Origin: Berkiella sp963829835
Lineage (GTDB): Bacteria > Pseudomonadota > Gammaproteobacteria > Berkiellales > Berkiellaceae
NCBI GenBank assembly: GCA_963829835.1
Contig: CAWHKC010000004.1
Coordinates: 2,232,001-2,296,000, forward strand
Reading direction: 5' to 3'
DNA length: 64,000 bases
Of the stretch, positions 47,155-56,329 are shown piece by piece. The position numbers and the translations under genes are program-made. The notes beneath the pieces were generated by a model that ran no database searches, was not told the DNA's origin, and was given only the letters and a program-made list of their open reading frames with translations. The stretch's first letter is position 1. Each line of letters opens with the position of its first letter.

Positions 47155-47396
47155 TTACAGCCACGAAGTGGCGTAGGATATTAGCCCCACGTGGAGGTCT
47201 CGAGCCGTAAGGCGAGAGACTGGAACGTGGGGAAAATGCATACCCACCCACCCTCTGAGCTGCGGAAGCAGCGTAGGAAATTCCTACGCTGCTTCCGCAG
47301 CTCAGAGGAGAGGGGAGGGGTTTCTCAATCCCCACGTTCCGTCGCTAAGAGCTCCTTCACGTGGGGCTAATATCCTACGCCACTACGTGGCTGTAA
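47155..47396. repeat. Nested palindrome element, 242 bp
   Basis: Outer arms 47155-47193 and 47358-47396 (39 bases each, starting TTACAGCCACG) are inverted copies with one mismatch. Inside them GGAACGTGGGGA (47222-47233) and TCCCCACGTTCC (47329-47340) form a second inverted pair. At the centre, arms 47252-47279 and 47281-47308 form a perfect 28-bp palindrome about one base. It is markedly GC-richer than the surroundings and has no coding frame of note; a MITE-like mobile element is the best description. It lies in the gap between divergent genes. Confidence 0.88.
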
Positions 47397-47495
47397 TAAT
47401 TCATAATCAGAATCCTCTCCCTTTACCTATAACTGTATGAGAGAATGTATATAAGTATTCGAATTCTTAGATATTAATTCCACGCATAGGTGCCA

Positions 47496-48662
47496 ATGCA
47501 TAACGATATCATTTTTTCTATCTTTTTAATCTTCTGTGGGGCAGCATTTTTAGCAACCTTAGCACTTTATACGCGCCAATCATTGTTGGTTGCCTACATT
47601 ATGCTTGGTGTCCTGATTGGTCCAGGCGGAATGAAGCTCATCTCAGATCCCATCATTCTGAAAGACATAGGTGATATTGGCATCATTTTTCTGCTATTTC
47701 TATTAGGGCTAAATTTACAGCCACAAAATCTATTAAAAATGCTCAATCAGGCCACCATCATTACCTTGGTCAGTTCTTTCATCTTTTCGGTCGTTGGATA
47801 TTCGGTTGCAATCGCCGCATCGTTCTCACAAATCGATGCCATAGTGATAGGTGCTGCCATGATGTTTTCAAGTACCATTATCGGGTTAAAGTTATTACCC
47901 ACCACGGTACTTCATCACCAGCGCATTGGTGAGATCGTCATCAGTATTTTGTTATTGCAAGATATCATCGCAATTTTTGCTTTATTACTGATCCATGCTG
48001 GCAATGATGGTGGTTTACATTTGGCGGAATTGGGACGAGTCGTTATAGCGTTGCCTGCCCTGATATTATTTGCATTTCTGGTTGAACGTTATGTCTTGAT
48101 AAAGATTATCCAACGATTTAGCCGCATACATGAATATATGTTTTTAGTAGCTATTGGTTGGTGCTTAGGATTAGGCCAACTCGCAGAATTTATGAAATTA
48201 TCTTTTGAGATAGGTGCCTTTATAGCGGGAATATCTATAGCGCAAAGTCCCGTGTCACGCTTTATTGCAGAAAGTTTGCGCCCCTTAAGAGACTTTTTCT
48301 TGATTTTATTTTTCTTTTCATTGGGAGCAAAAATAGATTTAGCGATTCTATCTGAAGTATGGCTGTTGGCACTGATTTTGGCTGGATTGATGTTGGTGAT
48401 AAAGCCTATCGTATTTAGACCATTGCTCTCTAAGATATTACCGGCTAAATCAGCCGCATGGGAAGTCGGCGTTAGAATTGGCCAAATCAGTGAATTCTCA
48501 TTATTGGTAGGCTACTCAGCAGAGAAGAATGGTCTTATAAGCCAATCGGCTTATTCCTTAATACAGGTTTCCACCATTATTACCTTTATTATTTCTTCTT
48601 ATTGGATTGTTAATCGTTACCCAACACCAATTGCTGCAACAGATAAGTTACGTCGTGATTAA
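47496..48662 (+). CDS. CPA2-family cation/proton antiporter, membrane part only
   Basis: 388 residues from ATG 47496 (TAGG six bases upstream; a GTG at 47490 is possible). About 12 hydrophobic segments. The KefB/KefC-type core is visible: LLFLLGLNLQPQNLLKML, AMMFSSTIIGLKLLP, LLQDIIAIFALLL and FIAGISIAQSPVSRFIAESLRPLRDFF in pieces. It lacks the C-terminal TrkA-N regulatory domain of KefB/C. Probably exchanges Na+ or K+ for H+; ion not determined from sequence. Confidence 0.82.
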   Translation: MHNDIIFSIFLIFCGAAFLATLALYTRQSLLVAYIMLGVLIGPGGMKLISDPIILKDIGDIGIIFLLFLLGLNLQPQNLLKMLNQATIITLVSSFIFSVVGYSVAIAASFSQIDAIVIGAAMMFSSTIIGLKLLPTTVLHHQRIGEIVISILLLQDIIAIFALLLIHAGNDGGLHLAELGRVVIALPALILFAFLVERYVLIKIIQRFSRIHEYMFLVAIGWCLGLGQLAEFMKLSFEIGAFIAGISIAQSPVSRFIAESLRPLRDFFLILFFFSLGAKIDLAILSEVWLLALILAGLMLVIKPIVFRPLLSKILPAKSAAWEVGVRIGQISEFSLLVGYSAEKNGLISQSAYSLIQVSTIITFIISSYWIVNRYPTPIAATDKLRRD

Positions 48663-49257
48663 AAAATTATTACTTGTACCGCTTTTTTGTGCTTGGTTGA
48701 TGCCTGCTTATTCTGCTGAAAGTTACTCAATGAGTTTGGGCGTGGAATTGCCAAATGAAGTGACATTAAAAGAGACTCAAGAGAAATTAAGCCTAAATGG
48801 ACATGCGGTTGTTACTATGTGGGGACAAGAGACCTATGTCGCCGCTTTATATACACCCCATATCGAAAAACGTGCCGAAATGTTAATCCTTAATGATGAA
48901 CCACTGGCCATGATGTTTTATTTTGTCCGAGATGATATCTCTCCTCAAATGCTCAGCAAAGCATTTACAGAAGCCATATTAGTGAATAATGGGGGCTGGG
49001 ATAATAAACGATTAGATAGAACCCGCATTATGGAACTGATTGGTGCTCTCAATAAAACCATCAATGCCGGAGATGTGCTGGCATTTTATTATTCTCCTAA
49101 AAATGGCGTACTGATGGTCCTTAACGATGAGATCCAGCACCACTGGCCGCATGCAAAATCCTTTTTTAATGTGCTGCTAAGAATGTGGATTGGGCCTTAT
49201 CCGCCGAGCAGGGGATTTAAGCGGGCGATTCTAAATTTTCCCACCACCAAAGATTAA
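48655..49257 (+). CDS. Exported chalcone-isomerase-like protein
   Basis: 200 residues from a GTG at 48655 that overlaps the antiporter stop; the resulting N terminus, KKLLLVPLFCAWLMPAYSAES, is a good Sec signal peptide, which is why I prefer it to an upstream start at 48607. The rest fits the chalcone-isomerase-like domain common in gammaproteobacterial periplasmic proteins (LNGHAVVTMWGQETYVAALY, LAFYYSPKNGVLMVLN, FKRAILN). Not expected to act on flavonoids; role unknown. Confidence 0.7.
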   Translation: MIKKLLLVPLFCAWLMPAYSAESYSMSLGVELPNEVTLKETQEKLSLNGHAVVTMWGQETYVAALYTPHIEKRAEMLILNDEPLAMMFYFVRDDISPQMLSKAFTEAILVNNGGWDNKRLDRTRIMELIGALNKTINAGDVLAFYYSPKNGVLMVLNDEIQHHWPHAKSFFNVLLRMWIGPYPPSRGFKRAILNFPTTKD

Positions 49258-49280
49258 GACTTTATCTTTTCTTATCTGCA

Positions 49281-49309
49281 AAAAAAAGGGCACCGTAGTG
49301 CCCTTTTTT
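49281..49309. terminator. Bidirectional intrinsic terminator
   Basis: AAAAAAAGGGCAC, loop CGTA, GTGCCCTTTTTT: a six-pair GC-rich stem extended by A-T pairs, with T-runs in both directions. It lies between the convergent chalcone-isomerase-like and mip genes and serves both. Confidence 0.9.
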
Positions 49310-49321
49310 ATCAAATCAACA

Positions 49322-50098
49322 TTAACCCTTTTTAGCATCTGTTGATGTTTTGCTTTGTTTTTCAGTTTTTGAGGTTTTTTCAGTCTTTTCAGCTTTAGGC
49401 TTTTCAACTGAAAGGAGTTCAACTTCAAATACTAAAGCAGAATTTGGTCCAATGATTTGACCAACGCCATTTTCGCCATAAGCTAATTTGGAAGGAATAA
49501 AGAGTTCCCATTTAGCGCCTGGTTTCATTAATTGTAGCGCTTCAGTCCAACCTGGGATCACGCCGTTAACAGCAAATTTAACAGGCTCGCCACGATTGTA
49601 GGAGTTATCAAATTCTGTTCCGTTGATCAATTTGCCACGATAGTGGGTGGTAACAACATCAGTTGCTTTAGGTGATTCGCCTTTACCTTCTTTAATGATG
49701 CGGTATTGAAGACCACTTGGTAGGGTGACAACGTCTTTTTTCTTTTTATTTTCGTCTAGAAATTTTTGGCCTTCAGCTAGATTTTTTGTTGCAGCTTCTT
49801 TCATATCTGATTTTTGCTTTTCTAACATTTCAGTTTGTAATGCCATTAATGTTTGACGAATTTCATCTTCGGTCATTAATGTAGGTTTGTCTGCTTGACC
49901 ATCTTTGAAACCAGCCATAAAAGGGTCTGGATTGATTTCAATTTTTTGCTTTTGAATGCTTTTGCCAACATCAACCCCGATGCTATAGCTGATTTTGTCT
50001 TTTTTGTCTTTGAGTTGTGTACCTTGGTCAGCTGCCCACGCACTTTGAACTAATAAACAAAGACTTGCCGTAGCCAGGGTAGCAAATGCACGTTTCAT
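49322..50098 (-). CDS. mip: Mip-like FKBP-type peptidyl-prolyl isomerase
   Basis: 258 residues from ATG 50098 (AAGGA six bases upstream). A signal peptide (ATLATASLCLLVQSAWAAD), an N-terminal dimerisation helix region (KISYSIGVDVGKSI, AALKN-type helices with many Lys/Glu), and an FKBP domain from about 130 (GLQYRIIKEGKGESPKATD, VTTHYRGKLINGTEFDNSY, PGWTEALQLMKPGAKWELFIPSKLAYG in pieces). This is the layout of Legionella Mip and E. coli FkpA/FklB. The Lys/Thr/Ser/Glu-rich tail of ~25 residues is extra. Periplasmic or surface-exposed folding factor; Mip aids infection in Legionella, here inferred only. Confidence 0.9.
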   Translation of the reverse strand: MKRAFATLATASLCLLVQSAWAADQGTQLKDKKDKISYSIGVDVGKSIQKQKIEINPDPFMAGFKDGQADKPTLMTEDEIRQTLMALQTEMLEKQKSDMKEAATKNLAEGQKFLDENKKKKDVVTLPSGLQYRIIKEGKGESPKATDVVTTHYRGKLINGTEFDNSYNRGEPVKFAVNGVIPGWTEALQLMKPGAKWELFIPSKLAYGENGVGQIIGPNSALVFEVELLSVEKPKAEKTEKTSKTEKQSKTSTDAKKG

Positions 50099-50144
50099 GG
50101 ATCTATCCTTTTTATCAACTAGGGGAAAAGAGATCATCACTATA

Positions 50145-50954
50145 TCAAAGTTTTGCTTGCAGTCCTAAATAAATTCCGTTTTCTATGGGCGCCATTTGTA
50201 TGCTTAGTTTATGTGGTTTTTTGCTAACTACATCTGTTTCCCAAACCGCATTTGCAGCACTAAAGGCTAGCCACCATCCTAACCAAACTTGTGATAAATA
50301 ATGTTTATCAGAATTAATGCGTGCCAAGCCAGGTAACACTGATAACCCGTAAAAGGTAAACTTCAATACAGGTTGAGTTGTTTGCTTAGCAATGTTGATT
50401 AAGGGAATAGCACCATAGAAAGCATGCCCACTAACAGCACGGTGTTGTTTAAATAAATGCCAGTCATGTTGATCTGTTTGCGGTCGACCACTGCCAAGTA
50501 AATGGGTTAAGACAACTTGCTCAGGTGCACCAACAAGTAAGGTTCTTAATGAATGATTTGCCCATAAGCCAACACCATAGGTGGGTAGCTTGGTAAAACT
50601 TTGAGTGCTTAACCACATAGTTACAAGGTAAAGAGGAGCAGCAACAGGATAGTTTGCAACCTTGCTATAATCATTGATAGTTGTAGACACTTTATTGGTA
50701 AAATCATTTCTGATACCTTCCTGCCAAAACGTTCTAAAGTCAGGATCGATATTGGTATTTGCCATAATCCCACCGACACCAATCCCAATGAGTCTGTGAG
50801 AGATCCCCGCATAACTATAAAAATGGCGATAATCGCATTCAATTTGCTGTCCTAAGGGTGTGCTGGCATTAACTTCTTTGGAAATAGAGAAGGTTACCAG
50901 TAAAATGGGAATCAAACTTTTTAAACGATACAATTTAAGTCGATTAAATAACAT
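50145..50954 (-). CDS. PAP2-superfamily phosphatase-like protein
   Basis: 269 residues with an N-terminal signal/membrane segment (LIPILLVTFSISKEVNAS). Signs of the PAP2 active site: LLGSGRPQ (motif 1 end), VSGHAFYGA (SGH) and RINSDKHYLSQVWLG (R-x5-H-x3-D-like, with Gln-Val in place of the final Asp). The last point could lower activity. The other half has several hydrophobic segments. Its ATG directly abuts that of ampG on the other strand. Substrate probably a lipid phosphate. Confidence 0.65.
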   Translation of the reverse strand: MLFNRLKLYRLKSLIPILLVTFSISKEVNASTPLGQQIECDYRHFYSYAGISHRLIGIGVGGIMANTNIDPDFRTFWQEGIRNDFTNKVSTTINDYSKVANYPVAAPLYLVTMWLSTQSFTKLPTYGVGLWANHSLRTLLVGAPEQVVLTHLLGSGRPQTDQHDWHLFKQHRAVSGHAFYGAIPLINIAKQTTQPVLKFTFYGLSVLPGLARINSDKHYLSQVWLGWWLAFSAANAVWETDVVSKKPHKLSIQMAPIENGIYLGLQAKL

Positions 50955-52244
50955 ATGATTAAAAAACCCGAATGGTTAAGATTATTACTCCAAAAACGGA
51001 TGATGCTCGTTCTTTTGCTTGGTTTCGCTTCAGGTCTTCCTCTGGGCTTAAGTGGGACTGCATTACAAGCATGGTATGCCATGGATGGGGTCGATGTCGT
51101 TACCATCGGATTTTTAGCCTTAGTCGGGCAACCTTACGTCTATAAATTTATTTGGGCGCCCTTTATGGATAAGTGGCGTGTACCCTATCTTGGCCGAAGA
51201 CGGGGTTGGATGCTTGTAACTCAAATCGCCTTAATAGCCGTTCTTTGTATGATGGCTATGTCAAACCCAAGCACCGAGCCTTACACGCTGGCTTTCATGG
51301 CGTTGTGCTTAGCTTTTTTATCGGCAACCCAAGATATCGCCATTGATGCCTATCGAACCGAACTGCTGCGTCCGGAAGAACGAGGCATGGGAACGTCCAT
51401 GGCAGTGACTGGTTATCGTATTGCTATGTTGGTTTCAGGTGGTTTAACCCTTATCGTTGCAGATTATGCCGGTTTCTCTTTTACCTATTTCCTCATGGCG
51501 GCATTAATGGGTGTTGGTATTATTGCTACATTTTGGGCTAAAGAACCCCAAGCCTATCGTGAGCCTCCCCCCACTTTTGTTGCCGCTTGTATTGAACCAT
51601 TTAAAGAATTTTTAACAAGACGTAATGCTTTCGCTTTATTAGCGTTTATTGTGCTTTATAAACTTGGCGATGCTTTTGCCAGTACATTAACCACGGCTTT
51701 TTTATTAAAAGGCGTCGGATTTTCGTTAAAAGATGTGGGTTTAATAAATAAAACCGGTGGTTTAATCTCAACCTTATTTGGGGTTTTTGTCGGTGGCGTG
51801 ATGATGATCCGCTTAGGATTATTTCGATCGCTGTTAGGGTTTGGGATCATTCAAGCCTTAACCAATTTGCTATTTTATGCTCTTGCTTTGATGGGACCCA
51901 ATTATGGCATGTTGGTTGCGACTGTCTGTTTAGAAAACTTTGGTGGTGGTTTGGGCACAGCGGCATTTATGGCATTAGTCATGAGTTTATGTAACCCACG
52001 TTATACCGCAACTCAATTTGCATTAATTAGTGCTCTTGCTGCCGTTGGCCGAGTGTTTGTTGGTCCTGCTGCAGGTTACATGGTAGAGAGTGTAGGCTGG
52101 GCTGAATTCTTCCTATGGACCGTTGTGTTTGCTGTTCCTGGACTTATCTTATTAATTTGGTTGCGTCCAACTATTCGACAATACGAAATCAATCAAGAAG
52201 AAGCAGTGCAGACAGCAGTTAATGAAGCAAAAGCCAACGCATAA
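50955..52244 (+). CDS. ampG: AmpG muropeptide permease
   Basis: Major facilitator transporter that imports GlcNAc-anhydroMurNAc peptides for recycling; the imported product is the substrate of AmpD (13.8 kb). 429 residues, about 12 membrane segments. AmpG-type sequence: MMLVLLLGFASGLPLGLSG, VGQPYVYKFIWAPFMDKW, GRRRGWML, FLSATQDIAIDAYRTELL. It starts directly at CATATG opposite the PAP2 gene and has no clear ribosome site, so its start may lie slightly downstream or the mRNA may be leaderless. Confidence 0.92.
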   Translation: MIKKPEWLRLLLQKRMMLVLLLGFASGLPLGLSGTALQAWYAMDGVDVVTIGFLALVGQPYVYKFIWAPFMDKWRVPYLGRRRGWMLVTQIALIAVLCMMAMSNPSTEPYTLAFMALCLAFLSATQDIAIDAYRTELLRPEERGMGTSMAVTGYRIAMLVSGGLTLIVADYAGFSFTYFLMAALMGVGIIATFWAKEPQAYREPPPTFVAACIEPFKEFLTRRNAFALLAFIVLYKLGDAFASTLTTAFLLKGVGFSLKDVGLINKTGGLISTLFGVFVGGVMMIRLGLFRSLLGFGIIQALTNLLFYALALMGPNYGMLVATVCLENFGGGLGTAAFMALVMSLCNPRYTATQFALISALAAVGRVFVGPAAGYMVESVGWAEFFLWTVVFAVPGLILLIWLRPTIRQYEINQEEAVQTAVNEAKANA

Positions 52245-52335
52245 CAAACATAGGCTACCGTTTATCGGTTTATGCTACCTTTTAATCAGTGAATGTTTAC
52301 TCACTTTGTTTTATTTGTAATAATGTAATGAACAA

Positions 52336-55300
52336 TTGAGTGAACTTACACAGGATGCAGTCGTGTTAAAAGGCCAAAGTGACATCATTAAATCATTTCA
52401 TGATGCGTTAACGAATGAAGAACAAGCAACGCAAAAAGTAGCGAGCTTTGTTACAGATTTTATTGCACAAGCTCAAAGCGCAAACCCAGAATGGATTGGT
52501 AAAAAAATTGCGGCAAAAGCCCCAATTCGTTGTGGCGTATTAGAAGGTGGTGGCGCTAAAGGCTCCGCTCATCTTGGTGCGGTATCTGGTTTAACCGATT
52601 ATGGCGCCTTGGATCAATTAGAATATGTTGCCGGAAGTTCAGCTGGTGCTATCAATGCCTTCTTAATCAGTATGGGGCTAGATGCTAAGCAGATCGAGAC
52701 CATCACACAATCTATGAATTTCATGGATTTGCTTGACCCTATTGAAACCGGAACAACCGTTACAAACTTATTAGCCAAGGGACATTTATTTAGTGGTGAA
52801 AATGCTCTTAATTTCTTTGAAACATTAGTAGAACAAGTTTTGGGCGACCCGCATGCTACTTTTGCTGACCTTGAAAAAGCACGCCAAACAAATCCAAGTT
52901 TAAAAAGTCTTTTTGTAACAGGTACGCGTGTTCATAGTGACTCTGCTAAGCGTGATAATGTAGTGTTTTCTGCAGAAGGTGATATGAAGGATGTGAGAAT
53001 AGCAGATGCTGTTCGGGCTTCTATGAGTATTCCGCCAGCCTATAAACCTTGTAATGTTCGTAAAAAAGATGGCACGTCGATTGGCTTATTTTATGATGGT
53101 GGTATTTTAAATAATTTACCCTTAGATATTTTTGATAAGCCCCAGTTTGTAGCAGATGGTTATCAACTTAAGCATTTTGTGCACAAAAAATCCAAAGTGG
53201 ATGTTCCGTCAAATCCAAGTTCCTTAGGATTTAAACTTGTCTCAAGATTGGATAAGTTAAATAAAGAGATAACCCCCTTTAGTAAGAGAATCAAAGCATT
53301 ACGTACAAAAAATGGACTAAAAGAGAGTGTCACAAAAAAGGTAACAGCTGAAGATCTTCAAGAGAATTCAACAAGCTATCATCTTGGAAAAGTCATCGCA
53401 GCAGGGTATGTCAAAGGAATGTTTAAGTGGTTGACAGCGCCGACGAAACTTGATGTTGAAGATATGCAATTTAAATATGATACGCATGCAGATAACATCG
53501 TACAGATGTATGTTGAAGGTGTGGACACCATGGAGTTTAGTGTTGCTGGTGAAAAGTATCATAATATCGTGAAAAGTGGTCGCACAGCTGTTCATTCTTG
53601 GTGGGACAAATCAAGAGATCCTAAATTGGTTGAAACAGATCTTGAGGTTATTGATTCAAAAAATCCTGTCAATGTGGCCAATTTGCATAAATACCTCGAA
53701 GAGTTCACGCTCGAGCTTAATAAATATGAGCTGGGCTGTGAAGGGTATGATAAAAATGAAATACATAAAAATGTCAGATTATATCAACTTGCTCAACATA
53801 TTGATGATTGTTTAAATGTATTAAAGCTTGAAAAAGTGGCAGCTGAAATTGAAAAAGCAAAAGAAAGCCTTCTCAAGAAAGAACAAGCGAAATTGGAACA
53901 TAAACAAAATCTTGAGAAATTTTTAGGTTCAGATAACAAAGTCACTTTAATGCTTCAATTAACTAAAAAGGAAGGCGAAAAAAATACTGCTCAATTTATG
54001 CGCTTGTTTAAATCGGAAATGAGTAATACTTTAGAGATCATAAATGCATCAATGCCTCAAGGATCATTGGGCGCACAAGTTATCAAAGCCGGAAGAGCAG
54101 ATCTTTTGAAAGAAATGTTAGCCTATGTGAAAAAGATGTCTGATCAAGTGCAATACATTGTTTTAAAGCAACAAGATGCGAATCTATATTATGGTCTGAA
54201 TAAAAAAGGAAAACGTTTTGCACAAGTTGGGGATATTGTAAATTCCTTATTGCTGGATGCCATTGATAGTGCGCTATTAACTGACCCTGAGTGCCAAAGC
54301 TTAAAGCTGTTACTAGAAAATGGTGCCTCCCCCTTTGCGCAGCTGGAAAATGGACTAACTGCATTCCAGTATGCAGTCAATTCCAACAATGTAAGGGCTT
54401 TAGCGACGTTTGAGAACTATTGTAAAGATAAAAAAATTGCGATAGAGAAGCACTTGTATGCACCTGTCAATCAAACCAATGCAGACAATTTTGCGAGTGA
54501 ATTTGCAAAGCAATTACAGGCAGACCCAATGGCGGCTAAAGCAACTCTGGATGCGATGCTAAAGGAAACACTTACAGATAAAAGTAAATTGAAGTTAGAA
54601 GCGCTTTTCAAAGAGCAGGTTAGTAATAGTGACTCTGGAGATAATGGATTAAATATTCTATGTCTTGCTGCTAAATATGGCAATGTGGCTATTTTAAATA
54701 CTTTATTGCAGTTTAATTATAAATATTCATTAGCAATGTTAGATGTTAAATGTCAACAGAAAACGCCACTTTACTTTGCTGCTGAGAATGGACATGTAGA
54801 ATGTGTTCAAGCGTTAAGAAACTATGATGCGGAAGTGGATAATGCCGGTCCTTCTCAATGTAAAAGTGCATTATTGATTGCTGCAAAAAATAGCCATCTC
54901 AAGGCCGCCAGCAGTATCTTACATTCAAAACCGTCTGTGTTTGGGAAACTATTAGTAAGTTACAATTCAATTTCCAGACGTGTCACGGATTCTTCAGGAA
55001 AAGAAGTGCTTCATTATTTAGCACAAGTACCGCAATCAGCAGACCTTTTTCAAGAAATTTTATGGTCATTTTGGTCAGCGGCAAAAGGGGTTTCCGCAAC
55101 AGTAGGATTTTACGATACCACTAAAGTGTCGGATAACAACGGTAAAACGCCATTGCATCATATTATCGACCATGACAGATTAGATATATTGCAAAAATTA
55201 ATTACACAAGGTAAAGGCATTACCTATAACTATTACATGGACCACTTTTTTGACCTTGAAAGTGTTGGGGTTAAAGGTGGGGCTGCTGAAGGTTTAGATC

Positions 55301-55575
55301 CTGTGCACTATGCCTTATCATTAGACAAGCTTGATATCGCAAAATTTATCTGTGCAAATTGTTCGGATAAAACGTTGAAAGATAAATTCTCAAGGATGAT
55401 TGCCGAATATGAGCAAAGTAAAAAGCCTGATGAATGGGTAATGTTAGGGGAAGGTGCTCCTAAAACGTTGACTTTTGTTTATGAACCCAGAAGATCGTTG
55501 CGTCTTTTGGCAAAAGAAATCAGCACAATCTTACCTGTCGAAGATGAGAAGGCAAAAAGTATTTTAGCCTATTAA
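52336..55575 (+). CDS. Patatin-like phospholipase with ankyrin repeats
   Basis: 1079 residues. The N-terminal patatin domain has the oxyanion loop LEGGGAKGSAHLGAV, the Ser in VAGSSAGAINAF (G-x-S-x-G) and the Asp in FYDGGILNNLPLDIF, all needed for the Ser-Asp dyad. The middle is long charged helices. Ankyrin repeats follow at about 770-980 (GLNILCLAAKYGNVAILNTLL, TPLYFAAENGHVECVQALRNY in pieces). A phospholipase joined to ankyrins without a signal peptide strongly resembles Legionella type IV effectors that cut host lipids; the effector role is inference. The start is a TTG at 52336; a GTG at 52363, seven bases after AGGA, is a good alternative. Confidence 0.8.
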   Translation: MSELTQDAVVLKGQSDIIKSFHDALTNEEQATQKVASFVTDFIAQAQSANPEWIGKKIAAKAPIRCGVLEGGGAKGSAHLGAVSGLTDYGALDQLEYVAGSSAGAINAFLISMGLDAKQIETITQSMNFMDLLDPIETGTTVTNLLAKGHLFSGENALNFFETLVEQVLGDPHATFADLEKARQTNPSLKSLFVTGTRVHSDSAKRDNVVFSAEGDMKDVRIADAVRASMSIPPAYKPCNVRKKDGTSIGLFYDGGILNNLPLDIFDKPQFVADGYQLKHFVHKKSKVDVPSNPSSLGFKLVSRLDKLNKEITPFSKRIKALRTKNGLKESVTKKVTAEDLQENSTSYHLGKVIAAGYVKGMFKWLTAPTKLDVEDMQFKYDTHADNIVQMYVEGVDTMEFSVAGEKYHNIVKSGRTAVHSWWDKSRDPKLVETDLEVIDSKNPVNVANLHKYLEEFTLELNKYELGCEGYDKNEIHKNVRLYQLAQHIDDCLNVLKLEKVAAEIEKAKESLLKKEQAKLEHKQNLEKFLGSDNKVTLMLQLTKKEGEKNTAQFMRLFKSEMSNTLEIINASMPQGSLGAQVIKAGRADLLKEMLAYVKKMSDQVQYIVLKQQDANLYYGLNKKGKRFAQVGDIVNSLLLDAIDSALLTDPECQSLKLLLENGASPFAQLENGLTAFQYAVNSNNVRALATFENYCKDKKIAIEKHLYAPVNQTNADNFASEFAKQLQADPMAAKATLDAMLKETLTDKSKLKLEALFKEQVSNSDSGDNGLNILCLAAKYGNVAILNTLLQFNYKYSLAMLDVKCQQKTPLYFAAENGHVECVQALRNYDAEVDNAGPSQCKSALLIAAKNSHLKAASSILHSKPSVFGKLLVSYNSISRRVTDSSGKEVLHYLAQVPQSADLFQEILWSFWSAAKGVSATVGFYDTTKVSDNNGKTPLHHIIDHDRLDILQKLITQGKGITYNYYMDHFFDLESVGVKGGAAEGLDPVHYALSLDKLDIAKFICANCSDKTLKDKFSRMIAEYEQSKKPDEWVMLGEGAPKTLTFVYEPRRSLRLLAKEISTILPVEDEKAKSILAY

Positions 55576-55616
55576 ACATTTGCATCCTTGGTCAACAGGC
55601 TAGAGTATATGCACTG

Positions 55617-55645
55617 TTGACAAGGGTGCTAGCACGTGCTAGCAT
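55617..55645 (+). promoter_or_regulatory. fitAB promoter with palindromic operator
   Basis: A perfect -35 TTGACA (55617-55622), a 17-bp spacer and -10 TAGCAT (55640-55645). The 18-bp perfect palindrome TGCTAGCACGTGCTAGCA (55627-55644) covers the spacer and -10, the expected place for self-repression by the RHH antitoxin. Confidence 0.8.
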
Positions 55646-55679
55646 TTATGAATGTTACTCTATCTCCTGGAGTTAAGCA

Positions 55680-55916
55680 ATGGCTAGTATCAGTGTTAGA
55701 AATTTAGATGATAAGCTCTATGAGCAATTGCAGTTGCGCGCTTCAAAGCATGGTGTATCTATGGAGGAAGAAGTTCGTCAAATTATTTCTCAAGCAGTTA
55801 CAGCGCCTGAACGAATCAGCAACGTATTTCAAAAGTACTTTGGAGAGAAAAACGGCATCAACTTAGATGTATCAGAAGATCGAAAACCGCATAATCCAAT
55901 GGACTTTGATGAATGA
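55680..55916 (+). CDS. FitA-like RHH antitoxin
   Basis: 78 residues. The ribbon-helix-helix DNA-binding part is at the N terminus, ASISVRNLDDKLYEQLQLRA, with the FitA-type SMEEEVRQIISQAV helix. The C-terminal part would wrap the toxin. Good ribosome site CTCCTGGAG upstream. Overlaps the toxin gene by four bases (ATGA). Expected to repress its own promoter through the palindrome at 55627-55644. Confidence 0.88.
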   Translation: MASISVRNLDDKLYEQLQLRASKHGVSMEEEVRQIISQAVTAPERISNVFQKYFGEKNGINLDVSEDRKPHNPMDFDE

Positions 55917-56329
55917 TAATAATCGATACGAATATTATTTCTGAAATGATGAAAACATCACCTAATCTTAAGGTAATCTCTTGGATTGATAAACAAGATG
56001 CCACGCTACTATATATAACAACCATCACTATTGCAGAAATAGCTTATGGAATTAATGTGTTACCTGAAGGAAATCGTCGACGTTCGCTGGAAGATTCATT
56101 TTATAAGGCTCTTGAAGCTGCCTTTAAGCATAGGATTCTTTCGTTTGATGAAGCCGCTGCGCATTTATATGGAAAGGTAATGGGGCAAAGAAAATTAAGA
56201 GGGCGCCCTTTAAGTATGCCTGATGGGCAAATTGCAGCAATTGCATTAATGAATAATTTTTCCATAGCAACGCGAAACATTAAAGATTTTGTTGGGTGTG
56301 AAGTGAATCTAATCAATCCATTTGATTAG
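55913..56329 (+). CDS. VapC/FitB-type PIN-domain toxin
   Basis: 138 residues, PIN-domain ribonuclease. The acidic residues are in IIIDTNIISEMM (first Asp), TIAEIAYGI (Glu) and SMPDGQIAAIAL (Asp); the fourth is in ATRNIKDF. Length and pattern fit FitB/VapC. With the antitoxin it forms a type II toxin-antitoxin pair. It ends four bases inside the convergent EAL gene. Confidence 0.9.
   Translation: MIIIDTNIISEMMKTSPNLKVISWIDKQDATLLYITTITIAEIAYGINVLPEGNRRRSLEDSFYKALEAAFKHRILSFDEAAAHLYGKVMGQRKLRGRPLSMPDGQIAAIALMNNFSIATRNIKDFVGCEVNLINPFD

Noticed and set aside
47135..47335. Minus-strand 66-codon frame in the 47-kb palindrome
   Set aside because: Its sequence is produced by the inverted-repeat element; no ribosome site and no protein-like pattern.
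52328..52336. ATG at 52328 as the start of the patatin-ankyrin gene
   Set aside because: It is out of frame and meets TGA after three codons; joining it would need one added base, for which there is no support.
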